Of a stretch of DNA of 7,056 nt, positions 1-7,041 are shown piece by piece. Below the pieces are notes generated by a model. It made no database searches and was not told the origin of the DNA. It worked only from the letters and a program-made list of their open reading frames with translations. How positions within the stretch are numbered: the stretch's first letter is position 1; every line of letters begins with the position of its first letter. The stretch covers positions 1 through 7,056 of the forward strand of contig JBOFIT010000043.1 in the NCBI GenBank assembly GCA_051650305.1, given 5' to 3'. The position numbers and the translations under genes were made by a program. This DNA is from JBOFDK01 sp051650305 (GTDB lineage Bacteria; Bacillota; Clostridia; Lachnospirales; Cellulosilyticaceae).

Positions 1-1
1 T

Positions 2-7
2 AGGAGG
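2..7 (+). promoter_or_regulatory. Ribosome binding site of the first permease
   Basis: A perfect AGGAGG lies 7 bases before the ATG at 15. The TAG at 1-3 overlaps it and could be the stop codon of an upstream gene, an arrangement seen at other junctions in this window, but the upstream frame cannot be checked. Confidence 0.85.
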
Positions 8-14
8 AAAAGAT

Positions 15-884
15 ATGGCGGCTACAGGAACGCAATTTAATCCAGATAAATTTCATAAATCGCAGCTTAAGTTTCACTTCATATTGGTTCCATTATCAGT
101 GTTAATGATATTACCTATTATCTATATCTTTTCAACTGCATTTAAACCAATTGATGAACTTTTCGCTTTCCCACCAACTATTTTAGTGAAAAACCCAACA
201 TTAGATAACTTTAAAGATCTCTTTGCGGTGAGTGGGACAAGTGCGATACCCGTTTCAAGATATATCTTCAACAGTGTGGTCATCACATCTGTTGTACTAT
301 TTTTCTCAATCGTATCTAGTTCAATGGCAGGTTTCGCAATGTCAAAACTAGAATTCAAAGGGAAAAAGTTACTATTTGAAATCAACCAATTAGCAATTAT
401 GTTCGTTGCAGCAGCAGTTGCTATTCCAAAGTATCTCTTACTTGAGAAACTTGGATTACTCGATACTTTCTGGGTACATGTATTGCCAGCATTAGCGATA
501 CCAGTAGGGTTATTCTTAATCAAGCAGTTCATTGACCAAGTACCGAATGAGATTATCGAAGCGGCACGTATAGATGGTGCCACAGACTTCTCAATCTACT
601 GGAACATTATCTTACCAGTTATCAAACCAGCGATTGCAACAGTTGCAATCTTAGCATTCCAAAGTATTTGGAATGATGCAATCACATCTCAGCTGTATGT
701 AAACAGTGAGTCAATCAAGACATTCGCATACTACATGGGAACATTATCAGGAACAGCAGGAACAATTGCAGGACAAGGTATTACAGGGGCAGCAACATTA
801 TTTATGTTCTTACCAAACTTAATTATCTTTATCATCATGCAAAGTCAAGTAATGAGTACTGTTGCACATTCAGGAATAAAATAG
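15..884 (+). CDS. Carbohydrate ABC transporter permease, MalG type
   Basis: Inner subunit of a binding-protein-dependent sugar importer (CUT1-like), spanning the cytoplasmic membrane. The 289-residue length is normal for the family. About six hydrophobic segments are visible, the first near residues 20-41 and the last near 260-276. The cytoplasmic EAA loop that docks onto the ATPase lies at about residues 179-204, reading EIIEAARIDGA and closing with LPVIKP. The tail MSTVAHSGIK is the short C-terminus usual for MalG-like subunits. The ATG is preceded by an AGGAGG site 7 bases upstream, which fixes the start. No MalF-type partner lies immediately downstream, because the next gene is an exported propeller protein, so the partner is probably encoded upstream of the window. 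The family assignment is secure; the sugar is unknown. Confidence 0.95.
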   Translation: MAATGTQFNPDKFHKSQLKFHFILVPLSVLMILPIIYIFSTAFKPIDELFAFPPTILVKNPTLDNFKDLFAVSGTSAIPVSRYIFNSVVITSVVLFFSIVSSSMAGFAMSKLEFKGKKLLFEINQLAIMFVAAAVAIPKYLLLEKLGLLDTFWVHVLPALAIPVGLFLIKQFIDQVPNEIIEAARIDGATDFSIYWNIILPVIKPAIATVAILAFQSIWNDAITSQLYVNSESIKTFAYYMGTLSGTAGTIAGQGITGAATLFMFLPNLIIFIIMQSQVMSTVAHSGIK

Positions 885-890
885 GGGGAG
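884..890 (+). promoter_or_regulatory. Ribosome binding site deciding a TTG start
   Basis: The run GGGGGAG begins at the last base of the preceding permease's stop codon. It overlaps the in-frame GTG at 890, which therefore cannot be a well-spaced start, and stands 5 bases before the TTG at 896, which also gives the cleaner signal peptide. Confidence 0.7.
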
Positions 891-895
891 TGGCA

Positions 896-2899
896 TTGAA
901 AGTTAAAAATATTATTATCACATTTTTGATCATGTTATTAAGTACAACGACAGTATTTGCTGCTCCATATGGCAGTTATATTCCAAGTAAATACAGTACC
1001 GTTGATTATTCCAACACATTATATGAACCATTAACAGCAGTTCCAGTGGAACTGACACAACCAAAAGACATCTTCGTCGATGAGGCAGATAATCTTTATG
1101 TTTTACAAGCTAAAAGTATCCTCTTCATCGGTGATGACAACCAAGCAGTAGAGCTTGTAGGCGAAGATGCTTTAACAGAAGCGACAGGTATCTTTGTAGA
1201 TGCAAACTACATTTATGTAGCAGACAAAGGTGCAAAGGAATTAAAAATCTTTGATTTACAAGGGCAATTACTTAAGGCGTTTGGTAGACCAGAAAACAAT
1301 CTTTTTGGTTCTAAGTCACCTTATGTGCCAATCAAAGTATCGGTAAACAAAAATGGTCAAATCTTTGTATTAAGTGATGGTAATACAAATGGTCTGATTC
1401 AGATGGACATCGATGGTAACTTTATCGGTTACTTCGGTGCCAATACCACAGACACATCTTTCTTCCAAAAGTTAAAGGAGAAAGTACTTAAGGATACAGC
1501 ACTAGGAAGTCTTATCAAGACGATTCCACCATCAATTACAAACTTAGACATTGATGCACAAGGTGTAGTCTATGCGGCAGGTACAAGTGATGATTACAAA
1601 AAGAACATCAGAAGACTGAATGTTATCGGACAAGATATCTTCTTAGAATCACCACTTACAGAAGAAACAAAAGGTGTAATCGACGTGGCAGTAGCAGGAA
1701 ACTTCGTATTCATGCTGAATCACACAAATGGTTTTGTAAGCATCGCAGATAACTACGGAAAACTAGTAGGTATCTGGGGTTCTAAGACAAACGATACACC
1801 AGTAGATGGTCTTTTCTTAAATCCTATCGCTATCGAGACAGATAGCAATAGTAATGTTTATGTATTAGACGAAGGGTTAAACAATATCCAAGTATTTGAA
1901 CCAACAGAGTTTATGAACAATATCTTTACAGCACTTACACTTTATAAAGAAGGTAAGTATGATGAATCGAAAGCATACTGGGAAGGTATCGTAAAAGTAA
2001 ATAGAAACAGTGTAGTAGCCAATGAATCATTAGGTCTACTCGCAAGAAAAGATCAAAGCTATGACAAATCAATGGCATACTTTGAAAAAGCAGGGGACAA
2101 AGATGGTTACTCTGATTCTCTATGGGAAGTAAGAGAAAAAATCTTAACTAAGTACCTTGGACTCATGCTTATCGCACTCTTTGTTCTTTATGGACTAGGG
2201 ATTGTGTACAGCAGTGTCATCAAAAAGACAAAATGGATGCAAAAAATCCAAAAGAAATTAGATGTCTTTAAAGAAAGACAACTTGTAGGTGACTTCTTAA
2301 AGTTCAAGCAAGTTATCAAAAAGCCAAATCACATCTTCTACAGATTGAAAACACGCAATACCATTTCCTTAAAAGGTGCAACAATCATTGCAGTCATTGG
2401 TCTTGCACTTGTACTCTTTGCAGATTATAGCTACAGCTACTTATTCTTCGATGGTTACAAAGAAAACTTCGATATCGTAGAAGCACTGATCCAGTATGTA
2501 CTGGTATTTGGTCTTTACATTCTTTCAAACTTCCTCATCACTTCTATCTTAGATGGTGAAGGTAAGTTAAAACACATTTATATCGGAACAATCTATGCGT
2601 TAGCACCTTATGTACTCTTTGCTTTACCAGTAGCGTTGTTCTCAAATGTACTGACATTAAATGATGTGTTTATGCTAGATGTTTTAAAAGCGATTATGAT
2701 TATTGGTGTCGTGATTCTTCTCATCATTGTACATATCGAGATTCATAACTACCGTTTCATGGAGAGTGTGAAAGTACTTATCCTAACAGCGGGTACAATG
2801 CTGATTATCTTTATCGTAACAACAACACTTTTATCATTATTCTCTCAATTAATTATATTCTTTTTATCTTTACTCAAGGAGGTTATTGGACGTGTATAA
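896..2899 (+). CDS. Exported NHL-like beta-propeller / TPR / Yip1-domain membrane protein
   Basis: A 667-residue membrane protein of unknown biochemical role. Residues 1-23 form a signal peptide (MKVKN start, hydrophobic core, probable cleavage after VFA). About six NHL-like propeller blades follow between residues 55 and 337, each with a pattern such as IFVDANYIYVAD or IAIETDSNSNVYVLD followed by a strand with a hydrophobic-F core. Residues 341-415 are TPR-like helices (LYKEGKYDESKAYWE; SYDKSMAYFEKAGDKDGYS). A membrane span at about 418-437 leads to a very Lys/Arg-rich stretch (438-490), which the positive-inside rule places in the cytoplasm. The C-terminus (about 490-665) has several spans and Yip1-family hallmarks, DGEGKLKHIYIGT and YALAPYVLFALP. 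Start choice: a GTG at 890 would add two residues but sits inside the Shine-Dalgarno site, so TTG at 896 is preferred. The gene lies 11 bases after the permease and overlaps the DUF5696 gene, suggesting a joint surface role in sugar uptake. Domain calls are firm; function is inference. Confidence 0.88.
   Translation: MKVKNIIITFLIMLLSTTTVFAAPYGSYIPSKYSTVDYSNTLYEPLTAVPVELTQPKDIFVDEADNLYVLQAKSILFIGDDNQAVELVGEDALTEATGIFVDANYIYVADKGAKELKIFDLQGQLLKAFGRPENNLFGSKSPYVPIKVSVNKNGQIFVLSDGNTNGLIQMDIDGNFIGYFGANTTDTSFFQKLKEKVLKDTALGSLIKTIPPSITNLDIDAQGVVYAAGTSDDYKKNIRRLNVIGQDIFLESPLTEETKGVIDVAVAGNFVFMLNHTNGFVSIADNYGKLVGIWGSKTNDTPVDGLFLNPIAIETDSNSNVYVLDEGLNNIQVFEPTEFMNNIFTALTLYKEGKYDESKAYWEGIVKVNRNSVVANESLGLLARKDQSYDKSMAYFEKAGDKDGYSDSLWEVREKILTKYLGLMLIALFVLYGLGIVYSSVIKKTKWMQKIQKKLDVFKERQLVGDFLKFKQVIKKPNHIFYRLKTRNTISLKGATIIAVIGLALVLFADYSYSYLFFDGYKENFDIVEALIQYVLVFGLYILSNFLITSILDGEGKLKHIYIGTIYALAPYVLFALPVALFSNVLTLNDVFMLDVLKAIMIIGVVILLIIVHIEIHNYRFMESVKVLILTAGTMLIIFIVTTTLLSLFSQLIIFFLSLLKEVIGRV
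2876..2882 (+). promoter_or_regulatory. Ribosome binding site deciding a GTG start
   Basis: A full AAGGAGG lies inside the 3' end of the Yip1-domain gene. It is 9 bases from GTG at 2892 but only 3 from the in-frame TTG at 2886, which favours GTG as the start of the DUF5696 gene. Confidence 0.75.
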
Positions 2900-5231
2900 A
2901 AAACCATATGCAAAACAAATGGCCATGGTCTTATCAGCAATGCTACTGATGAACAGTGCAGTAAGTGCTTATGTACCAGATAAAACATCAAATAAGTATA
3001 CTTCATACCGTATCAATACAGAGAGCTTAAATCCTATTCGTGAACTAGATGAAAAAGATGAAAAGATTGCTGAAAATGACTACTTAGCATTGTACTTAAA
3101 TAGCAGTGACCTCTCAATCAAAGTATATGATAAAGCAGCGAACTACTACTATTCAAGCAATGATATCAAAGATGAAAGTCTTAATGGTTACTGGATGAAT
3201 TACGTGAATTCACCAGTAACGATCAAGACCATCAATAGTAAAATGCAAGTGAATCAAGAAACAATCTTTGATTCACCTAAGAGCTCTATGAAGGTTAAAA
3301 ACAAAGATAAGAACGGTTTTACAACAGAACTTTACTTCGGTAATTCTCAGATCACACTAGCATACAGTGTGGTACTTGATGGACAAGATATCCTCTTCTC
3401 TATCAAAGATGAGAGTATCAAAGAAGAATCTACATCAGCTATCGTTGCAGCAGATAAAGCGAAGCGAGCTGAGATGGAGAATAAGAAGGACCTTACAGCG
3501 AAAGAAAAGGCACTTCTTAAGAAGCAAAATAAGACTGAGTCATATGACCTCTATGGCGTACAGCTTTACCCATTCTTTGGAGCGGTAGAAGCAGGCGAGC
3601 AAGACGGCTATACTTTCATTCCAGATGGAAGTGGCGCACTTATTCGCTATGACAAAATCTATAAAAACATTACATCACCTTATGATGAAGCGTACTTAGA
3701 AGAAGACTTCAGTATCAACCGTCAGACAAAAGGTGGCGGCTACAATACAAGTTACTACCAAACACTTTTACTTCCAGCATACGGAATGGTGCATGGTATT
3801 GACCAAGCAGGCTTTTTAGCTATCAGTGAGACAGGCTATGAAAACGCACGTGTACTTTCTTACCCAGCGGGACTTTTCACAGACTTCTACTTCACAACAA
3901 ACGAATACCGCTTCAACGGTATCAGCCAACAGCAATTATCAGCGACACAAAACGTTACAGTAAAGCTTGATGAGCGTTTACATTACGATATTAACGAACG
4001 TGTACATTTCCTTGCAGGAGATGAGGCGAACTACACAGGCCAAGCACTTTACTACAAAGATTACTTAGAAGAAAGAGATGCCTTAAATAAAGTAACGATA
4101 GACCAAAATCCACTTGTGATGGCGACATCTATGGGTGCGGTAGAAAAAGGTCTTTTCGGAAACAAAGTGGTTCAGTTCACAACGACAGATGAAGTTGTAG
4201 CGATGGATGAATACTTTGCAGAAAACGGCATTTCAAATGTGGATTACATCTTAAAAGATGCAACACTTGATTTATACACAGGGAGCTTTAGTGATAGAGC
4301 ACGTGTGAATAAGAAACTTGAAGGAAAGAAGTACTCTTTCAAAGAGATGAATGCATACTTAAGTGAGAATGGTTCACGAGCTTTCATTGATGCAGAACTT
4401 GCATTAGGAAAAGGAAAGATCAATCCAGATCAGTACGTAGTACGTCGTGCAGATAAGAACTATTCCATGTTCAAGTACTCACTAGGCAGCAAGGCAATGC
4501 AAGACACATTCCTTAATGCAGCAGGTATCGCAAAAGTAAATGAGCTCAATACGAAACTTGTAGCAGACTATGGTTTCGGTGGCATCAATAGCGACTGGGG
4601 TTTCTTCTATACTACTTACACAAACAATGGTAAGAAGGGCTTAGAGACAAGACAACAAGTCATTGATGCACAACTACAAGCAATGGCAAACATTGCAGCA
4701 GAAGGTAAGGCGATGGGTGGTGCATTTGCTCCATTCTATGCATTCAAAGACTTAACAGCATCTCGCTTCACACCTATGTACACTACACAGTATGCGTACA
4801 TTACAGATACAGTGCCATTTTATCAAATCGTACTGTCAGGAAACATTCCGATGTACACATCACCAATCAACCAAGAGACAGACTTAAAAGAAGCATTCTT
4901 AAGAAGCGTTGAGTACAATATGTATCCAAGCTTTGAAGTTATCGATGCAACGACAGAAGAAATGCCACCAAAATACGATGCACCATCAGGTAAGAGCTGG
5001 AATCAGATGTTCTTTGATGACTGGCAGACACAAATGGTAGGGTTCTACACAGAACTTGACGGCATTTTATCACAAGTGAAAAACGAGCAGATAGTAAACC
5101 ATGAAGTAGTAGCACCTTCAATCGTTGAAGTGACTTACTCAAATGGCAAAAAAATCATCGTGAATTATAGCAACAAAGACTTCAACTACCAAGGTGTTGA
5201 AGTTGCAAAGAGAGGGTGTACAGTTATCTGA
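2892..5231 (+). CDS. Exported DUF5696-family protein, putative glycoside-hydrolase-like
   Basis: A 779-residue exported protein. Residues 1-26 are a signal peptide (basic start, core MVLSAMLLMNSAVSA, likely cleavage before YVPDK). No lipobox cysteine and no LPXTG sorting motif are visible. Residues of about 45-220 look like a beta-sandwich rich in short strands. Family hallmarks follow: FIPDGSGALIRY near 243-253, a probable barrel from about 405 to 680 containing VDYILKDATLD, RAFIDAEL and GGINSDWGF, and a closing module (about 705-779) with IVNHEVV, VTYSNGKKI and VNYSN. The protein appears full length. A charged helical stretch at about 184-213 interrupts the N-terminal part. The likely role is binding or cleaving an oligosaccharide outside the membrane, inferred from fold pattern and from the sugar permeases on both sides; catalytic residues cannot be assigned. 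Start choice: TTG at 2886 is only 3 bases from the Shine-Dalgarno site, so GTG at 2892 is preferred. The gene overlaps the Yip1 gene by 8 bases and ends in TGA. Confidence 0.85.
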   Translation: MYKKPYAKQMAMVLSAMLLMNSAVSAYVPDKTSNKYTSYRINTESLNPIRELDEKDEKIAENDYLALYLNSSDLSIKVYDKAANYYYSSNDIKDESLNGYWMNYVNSPVTIKTINSKMQVNQETIFDSPKSSMKVKNKDKNGFTTELYFGNSQITLAYSVVLDGQDILFSIKDESIKEESTSAIVAADKAKRAEMENKKDLTAKEKALLKKQNKTESYDLYGVQLYPFFGAVEAGEQDGYTFIPDGSGALIRYDKIYKNITSPYDEAYLEEDFSINRQTKGGGYNTSYYQTLLLPAYGMVHGIDQAGFLAISETGYENARVLSYPAGLFTDFYFTTNEYRFNGISQQQLSATQNVTVKLDERLHYDINERVHFLAGDEANYTGQALYYKDYLEERDALNKVTIDQNPLVMATSMGAVEKGLFGNKVVQFTTTDEVVAMDEYFAENGISNVDYILKDATLDLYTGSFSDRARVNKKLEGKKYSFKEMNAYLSENGSRAFIDAELALGKGKINPDQYVVRRADKNYSMFKYSLGSKAMQDTFLNAAGIAKVNELNTKLVADYGFGGINSDWGFFYTTYTNNGKKGLETRQQVIDAQLQAMANIAAEGKAMGGAFAPFYAFKDLTASRFTPMYTTQYAYITDTVPFYQIVLSGNIPMYTSPINQETDLKEAFLRSVEYNMYPSFEVIDATTEEMPPKYDAPSGKSWNQMFFDDWQTQMVGFYTELDGILSQVKNEQIVNHEVVAPSIVEVTYSNGKKIIVNYSNKDFNYQGVEVAKRGCTVI

Positions 5232-5233
5232 TG
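5210..5233 (+). promoter_or_regulatory. Stop-start overlap (TGATG) with weak ribosome binding site
   Basis: The only purine-rich run, GAGAGGG at 5210-5216, is 14 bases from the ATG at 5231, farther than at any other gene here. The ATG overlaps the upstream TGA by one base. Translation of this permease therefore probably depends on ribosomes finishing the DUF5696 gene and re-initiating. Confidence 0.6.
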
Positions 5234-6103
5234 AAAAAAACTAAAGCACAAATGAGACAGATTATAGCGGGCTATGGGTTTATTAGCATTTGGATTATTG
5301 GCTTTTTAGCATTTAGCTTATACCCATTAGTTTATTCTTTCTATTTAAGTTTAAATAACGTTACGATTACAGCCAATGGTATCCAAACAAGTTTCCTAGG
5401 TGCAGAGAACTACTACAAGTTATTCACCCTAGATTTACAGTTTGTGCAAGACCTACTAGGTTATTTCCAACATATTATGATGAATGTACCACTTGTTATC
5501 ATTCTTTCATTAATTATCGCGTTATTACTTAATAGCAAAATCAAAGGTAAGTCAATCTTTAGAGGGATTTACTTCTTACCAGTTATCATTATTAGTGGAC
5601 CATTACTTGAGATCTTCTACAAAAACCAAGTATTTGAGCAAATGATTGATTTTGAAAACATCAAGATTTTACAAATCATTGCACAGTCAAATATCGGATT
5701 CGTTACACAGATTATCGAATTCTTAACCACAGGTATCGTAGAGACACTTTGGTACACAGGTGTACCGATTGTTATCTTCATTGTAGGTCTACAAAAGCTT
5801 CCAAAAGATATGTATGAAGCATCTTATATCGATGGTGCAAGTGCATGGCAATCATTCTGGAAATTAACACTACCATCACTTGGTGGTTATATCATGATCA
5901 ATACGATTTATACAGTTATTCAGATTTCATTTATGGACAACCAACCACTTATCAAGATTCTTTCATCAAGAATGTTTGACCTTAAGTACGGATTTGGTTA
6001 TGCAGCAGCCATTGCATGGGTGTTATTCGCAGTCCTTATCTTAGTAATCGCTGTATTTATGGGAATTCTCTTCATATTTAGTAGAAAAAAAGGGGGTAAA
6101 TAA
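5231..6103 (+). CDS. Carbohydrate ABC transporter permease, MalF type
   Basis: First permease of a MalF/MalG-type sugar importer, 290 residues. The N-terminus has the short basic start and first span (GFISIWIIGFLAFSLYPL, residues 16-33) typical of MalF/UgpA-like subunits, followed by a periplasm-facing loop with FLGAENYYKLF. Further spans lie near 82-101, 109-130, 170-188, 218-235 and 258-285. The EAA loop is at about 190-217: LPKDMYEASYIDGA closing with LTLPSL; it reads EAS where EAA is commonest. The C-terminus ends in a basic RKKGGK. Start choice: an in-frame GTG at 5216 would add five residues, but it abuts the weak purine run. The ATG at 5231 shares its A with the TGA stop of the DUF5696 gene (TGATG), a classic coupling arrangement, and begins with the usual MKK. 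It is directly followed, with no gap, by its probable MalG partner. Confidence 0.94.
   Translation: MKKTKAQMRQIIAGYGFISIWIIGFLAFSLYPLVYSFYLSLNNVTITANGIQTSFLGAENYYKLFTLDLQFVQDLLGYFQHIMMNVPLVIILSLIIALLLNSKIKGKSIFRGIYFLPVIIISGPLLEIFYKNQVFEQMIDFENIKILQIIAQSNIGFVTQIIEFLTTGIVETLWYTGVPIVIFIVGLQKLPKDMYEASYIDGASAWQSFWKLTLPSLGGYIMINTIYTVIQISFMDNQPLIKILSSRMFDLKYGFGYAAAIAWVLFAVLILVIAVFMGILFIFSRKKGGK
6091..6096 (+). promoter_or_regulatory. Ribosome binding site of the second MalG-type permease
   Basis: AGGGGG stands 7 bases before the ATG at 6104 and lies inside the last codons of the MalF-type gene, where it also encodes the terminal Gly residues. Confidence 0.75.
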
Positions 6104-7024
6104 ATGAAGTGCTTCAATAAAAAAATCAATTTAGATGGAAAAGTACTTACAAGTATGGCGTCAGGTCGACTTAAGACATTTTTAATCTATTTCACATTGA
6201 TTACATTTGGCTATGTATTCTTATATCCACTTATTTACTCTGTTTCAATGAGTTTTATGCCTTACGAAGATACGGTTAACCCAGTTGTTAACCTTCTTCC
6301 ACTGGCACCGACATTAGACAATTATGCTTTTGCATTTGGAAAGATGGACTACTTCCCGACACTTGCAAAGACAGCAGGTATCGCATTTGCATGTGCACTA
6401 GCACAGACCGTTTCTTGTGGGATTATCGGATATGGTTTTGGGAAACATGAGTTCCCACTTAAGAAGGTATTCTTAGGGCTTATCATTGCCATGTTTATCA
6501 TTCCACCACAGATTACAAGTATTCCACTTTACTTAACACTTCAAAAGTTTGGACTGATTAATACACCATTTGGTCTAATCATCCCAGCATTATTTGGACA
6601 AGGGTTAAAGAGCACCATCTTCATTCTTATCTTCTATCAAATATTTGATGCAATGCCGAAGGTACTGGATGAAGCAGCACAGGTGGATGGGGCAAATACC
6701 ATTAAGCGATTTGTGAGCATCTCATTACCACTTGCAAAGCCAGGGATTATCCTAACATTCCTCTTCTCATTCATTTGGTACTGGAATGACGCGTACTTAA
6801 CAACGCTTTATCTTGGACAAAAGATGACCACACTTCCAAATCAATTAAGATTTATGGTGGCATCATTAAATACAAACAACATGGCACAGTCAGGTGTGCA
6901 GCTTTACCAAAACATTGAGATGACTGGTATTGTACTGAGCATCTTACCATTACTTATTATTTACTTAGTTTTACAAAAGCAATTCACAGAAAGTATTGAT
7001 AAAACAGGTATTACAGGAGAATAA
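6104..7024 (+). CDS. Carbohydrate ABC transporter permease, MalG type (second copy)
   Basis: Second permease of the importer and the natural partner of the MalF-type gene that ends one base before it. Its 306 residues are slightly longer than usual because of a basic N-terminal extension (MKCFNKKINLDGK). The first span is near residues 25-46 and ends in FLYPLIYSVSMSF; other spans lie near 88-110, 122-145, 154-180, 215-232 and 274-292. The EAA loop at about 184-212 reads MPKVLDEAAQVDGA and closes with LPLAKP. The WYWNDAYL motif at 225-232 and the tail FTESIDKTGITGE are typical of MalG/LacG-like subunits. The ATG follows an AGGGGG site at 6091-6096 by 7 bases, so the start is well supported. 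It is a paralogue of the first gene in the window in family terms, but the two diverge over most of their length, so they are unlikely to be a recent duplication. Confidence 0.95.
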   Translation: MKCFNKKINLDGKVLTSMASGRLKTFLIYFTLITFGYVFLYPLIYSVSMSFMPYEDTVNPVVNLLPLAPTLDNYAFAFGKMDYFPTLAKTAGIAFACALAQTVSCGIIGYGFGKHEFPLKKVFLGLIIAMFIIPPQITSIPLYLTLQKFGLINTPFGLIIPALFGQGLKSTIFILIFYQIFDAMPKVLDEAAQVDGANTIKRFVSISLPLAKPGIILTFLFSFIWYWNDAYLTTLYLGQKMTTLPNQLRFMVASLNTNNMAQSGVQLYQNIEMTGIVLSILPLLIIYLVLQKQFTESIDKTGITGE

Positions 7025-7029
7025 GGCTT

Positions 7030-7035
7030 AGGGGG
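7030..7035 (+). promoter_or_regulatory. Ribosome binding site of the truncated last gene
   Basis: AGGGGG lies 6 bases before the ATG at 7042, in the 17-base gap after the second MalG-type permease. It matches the G-rich sites of the other genes and supports a real start there. Confidence 0.7.
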
Positions 7036-7041
7036 CATATT

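Noticed and set aside
122..583. Open frame of 153 codons on the minus strand
   Set aside because: It lies wholly inside the first permease gene, antisense, with no ribosome site and a composition that reflects the opposite strand of membrane-segment codons; the + strand protein has clear family motifs.
890..892. GTG as start of the Yip1-domain gene
   Set aside because: It overlaps the Shine-Dalgarno run itself; TTG at 896 has proper spacing and gives a standard signal peptide.
3367..3588. Open frame of 73 codons on the + strand in another frame
   Set aside because: It overlaps the Lys/Glu-rich helical part of the DUF5696 gene; the frame is open because of the AAG/GAA-rich codons there, and the product is an implausible basic peptide.
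4939..5142. Open frame of 67 codons on the minus strand
   Set aside because: It is antisense to the conserved C-terminal module of the DUF5696 gene and has no ribosome site or recognisable motif.
5216..5218. GTG as start of the MalF-type permease, giving a 16-base overlap
   Set aside because: It shares bases with the only purine run and adds MYSYL in front of a typical MKK start; ATG at 5231 is the better fit, though the GTG cannot be fully excluded.
5229..5231. TGA read as tryptophan, as in Mycoplasma
   Set aside because: Tryptophan is written TGG throughout, no gene has an internal TGA, and reading through here would only add a short out-of-frame tail over the start of the permease gene.
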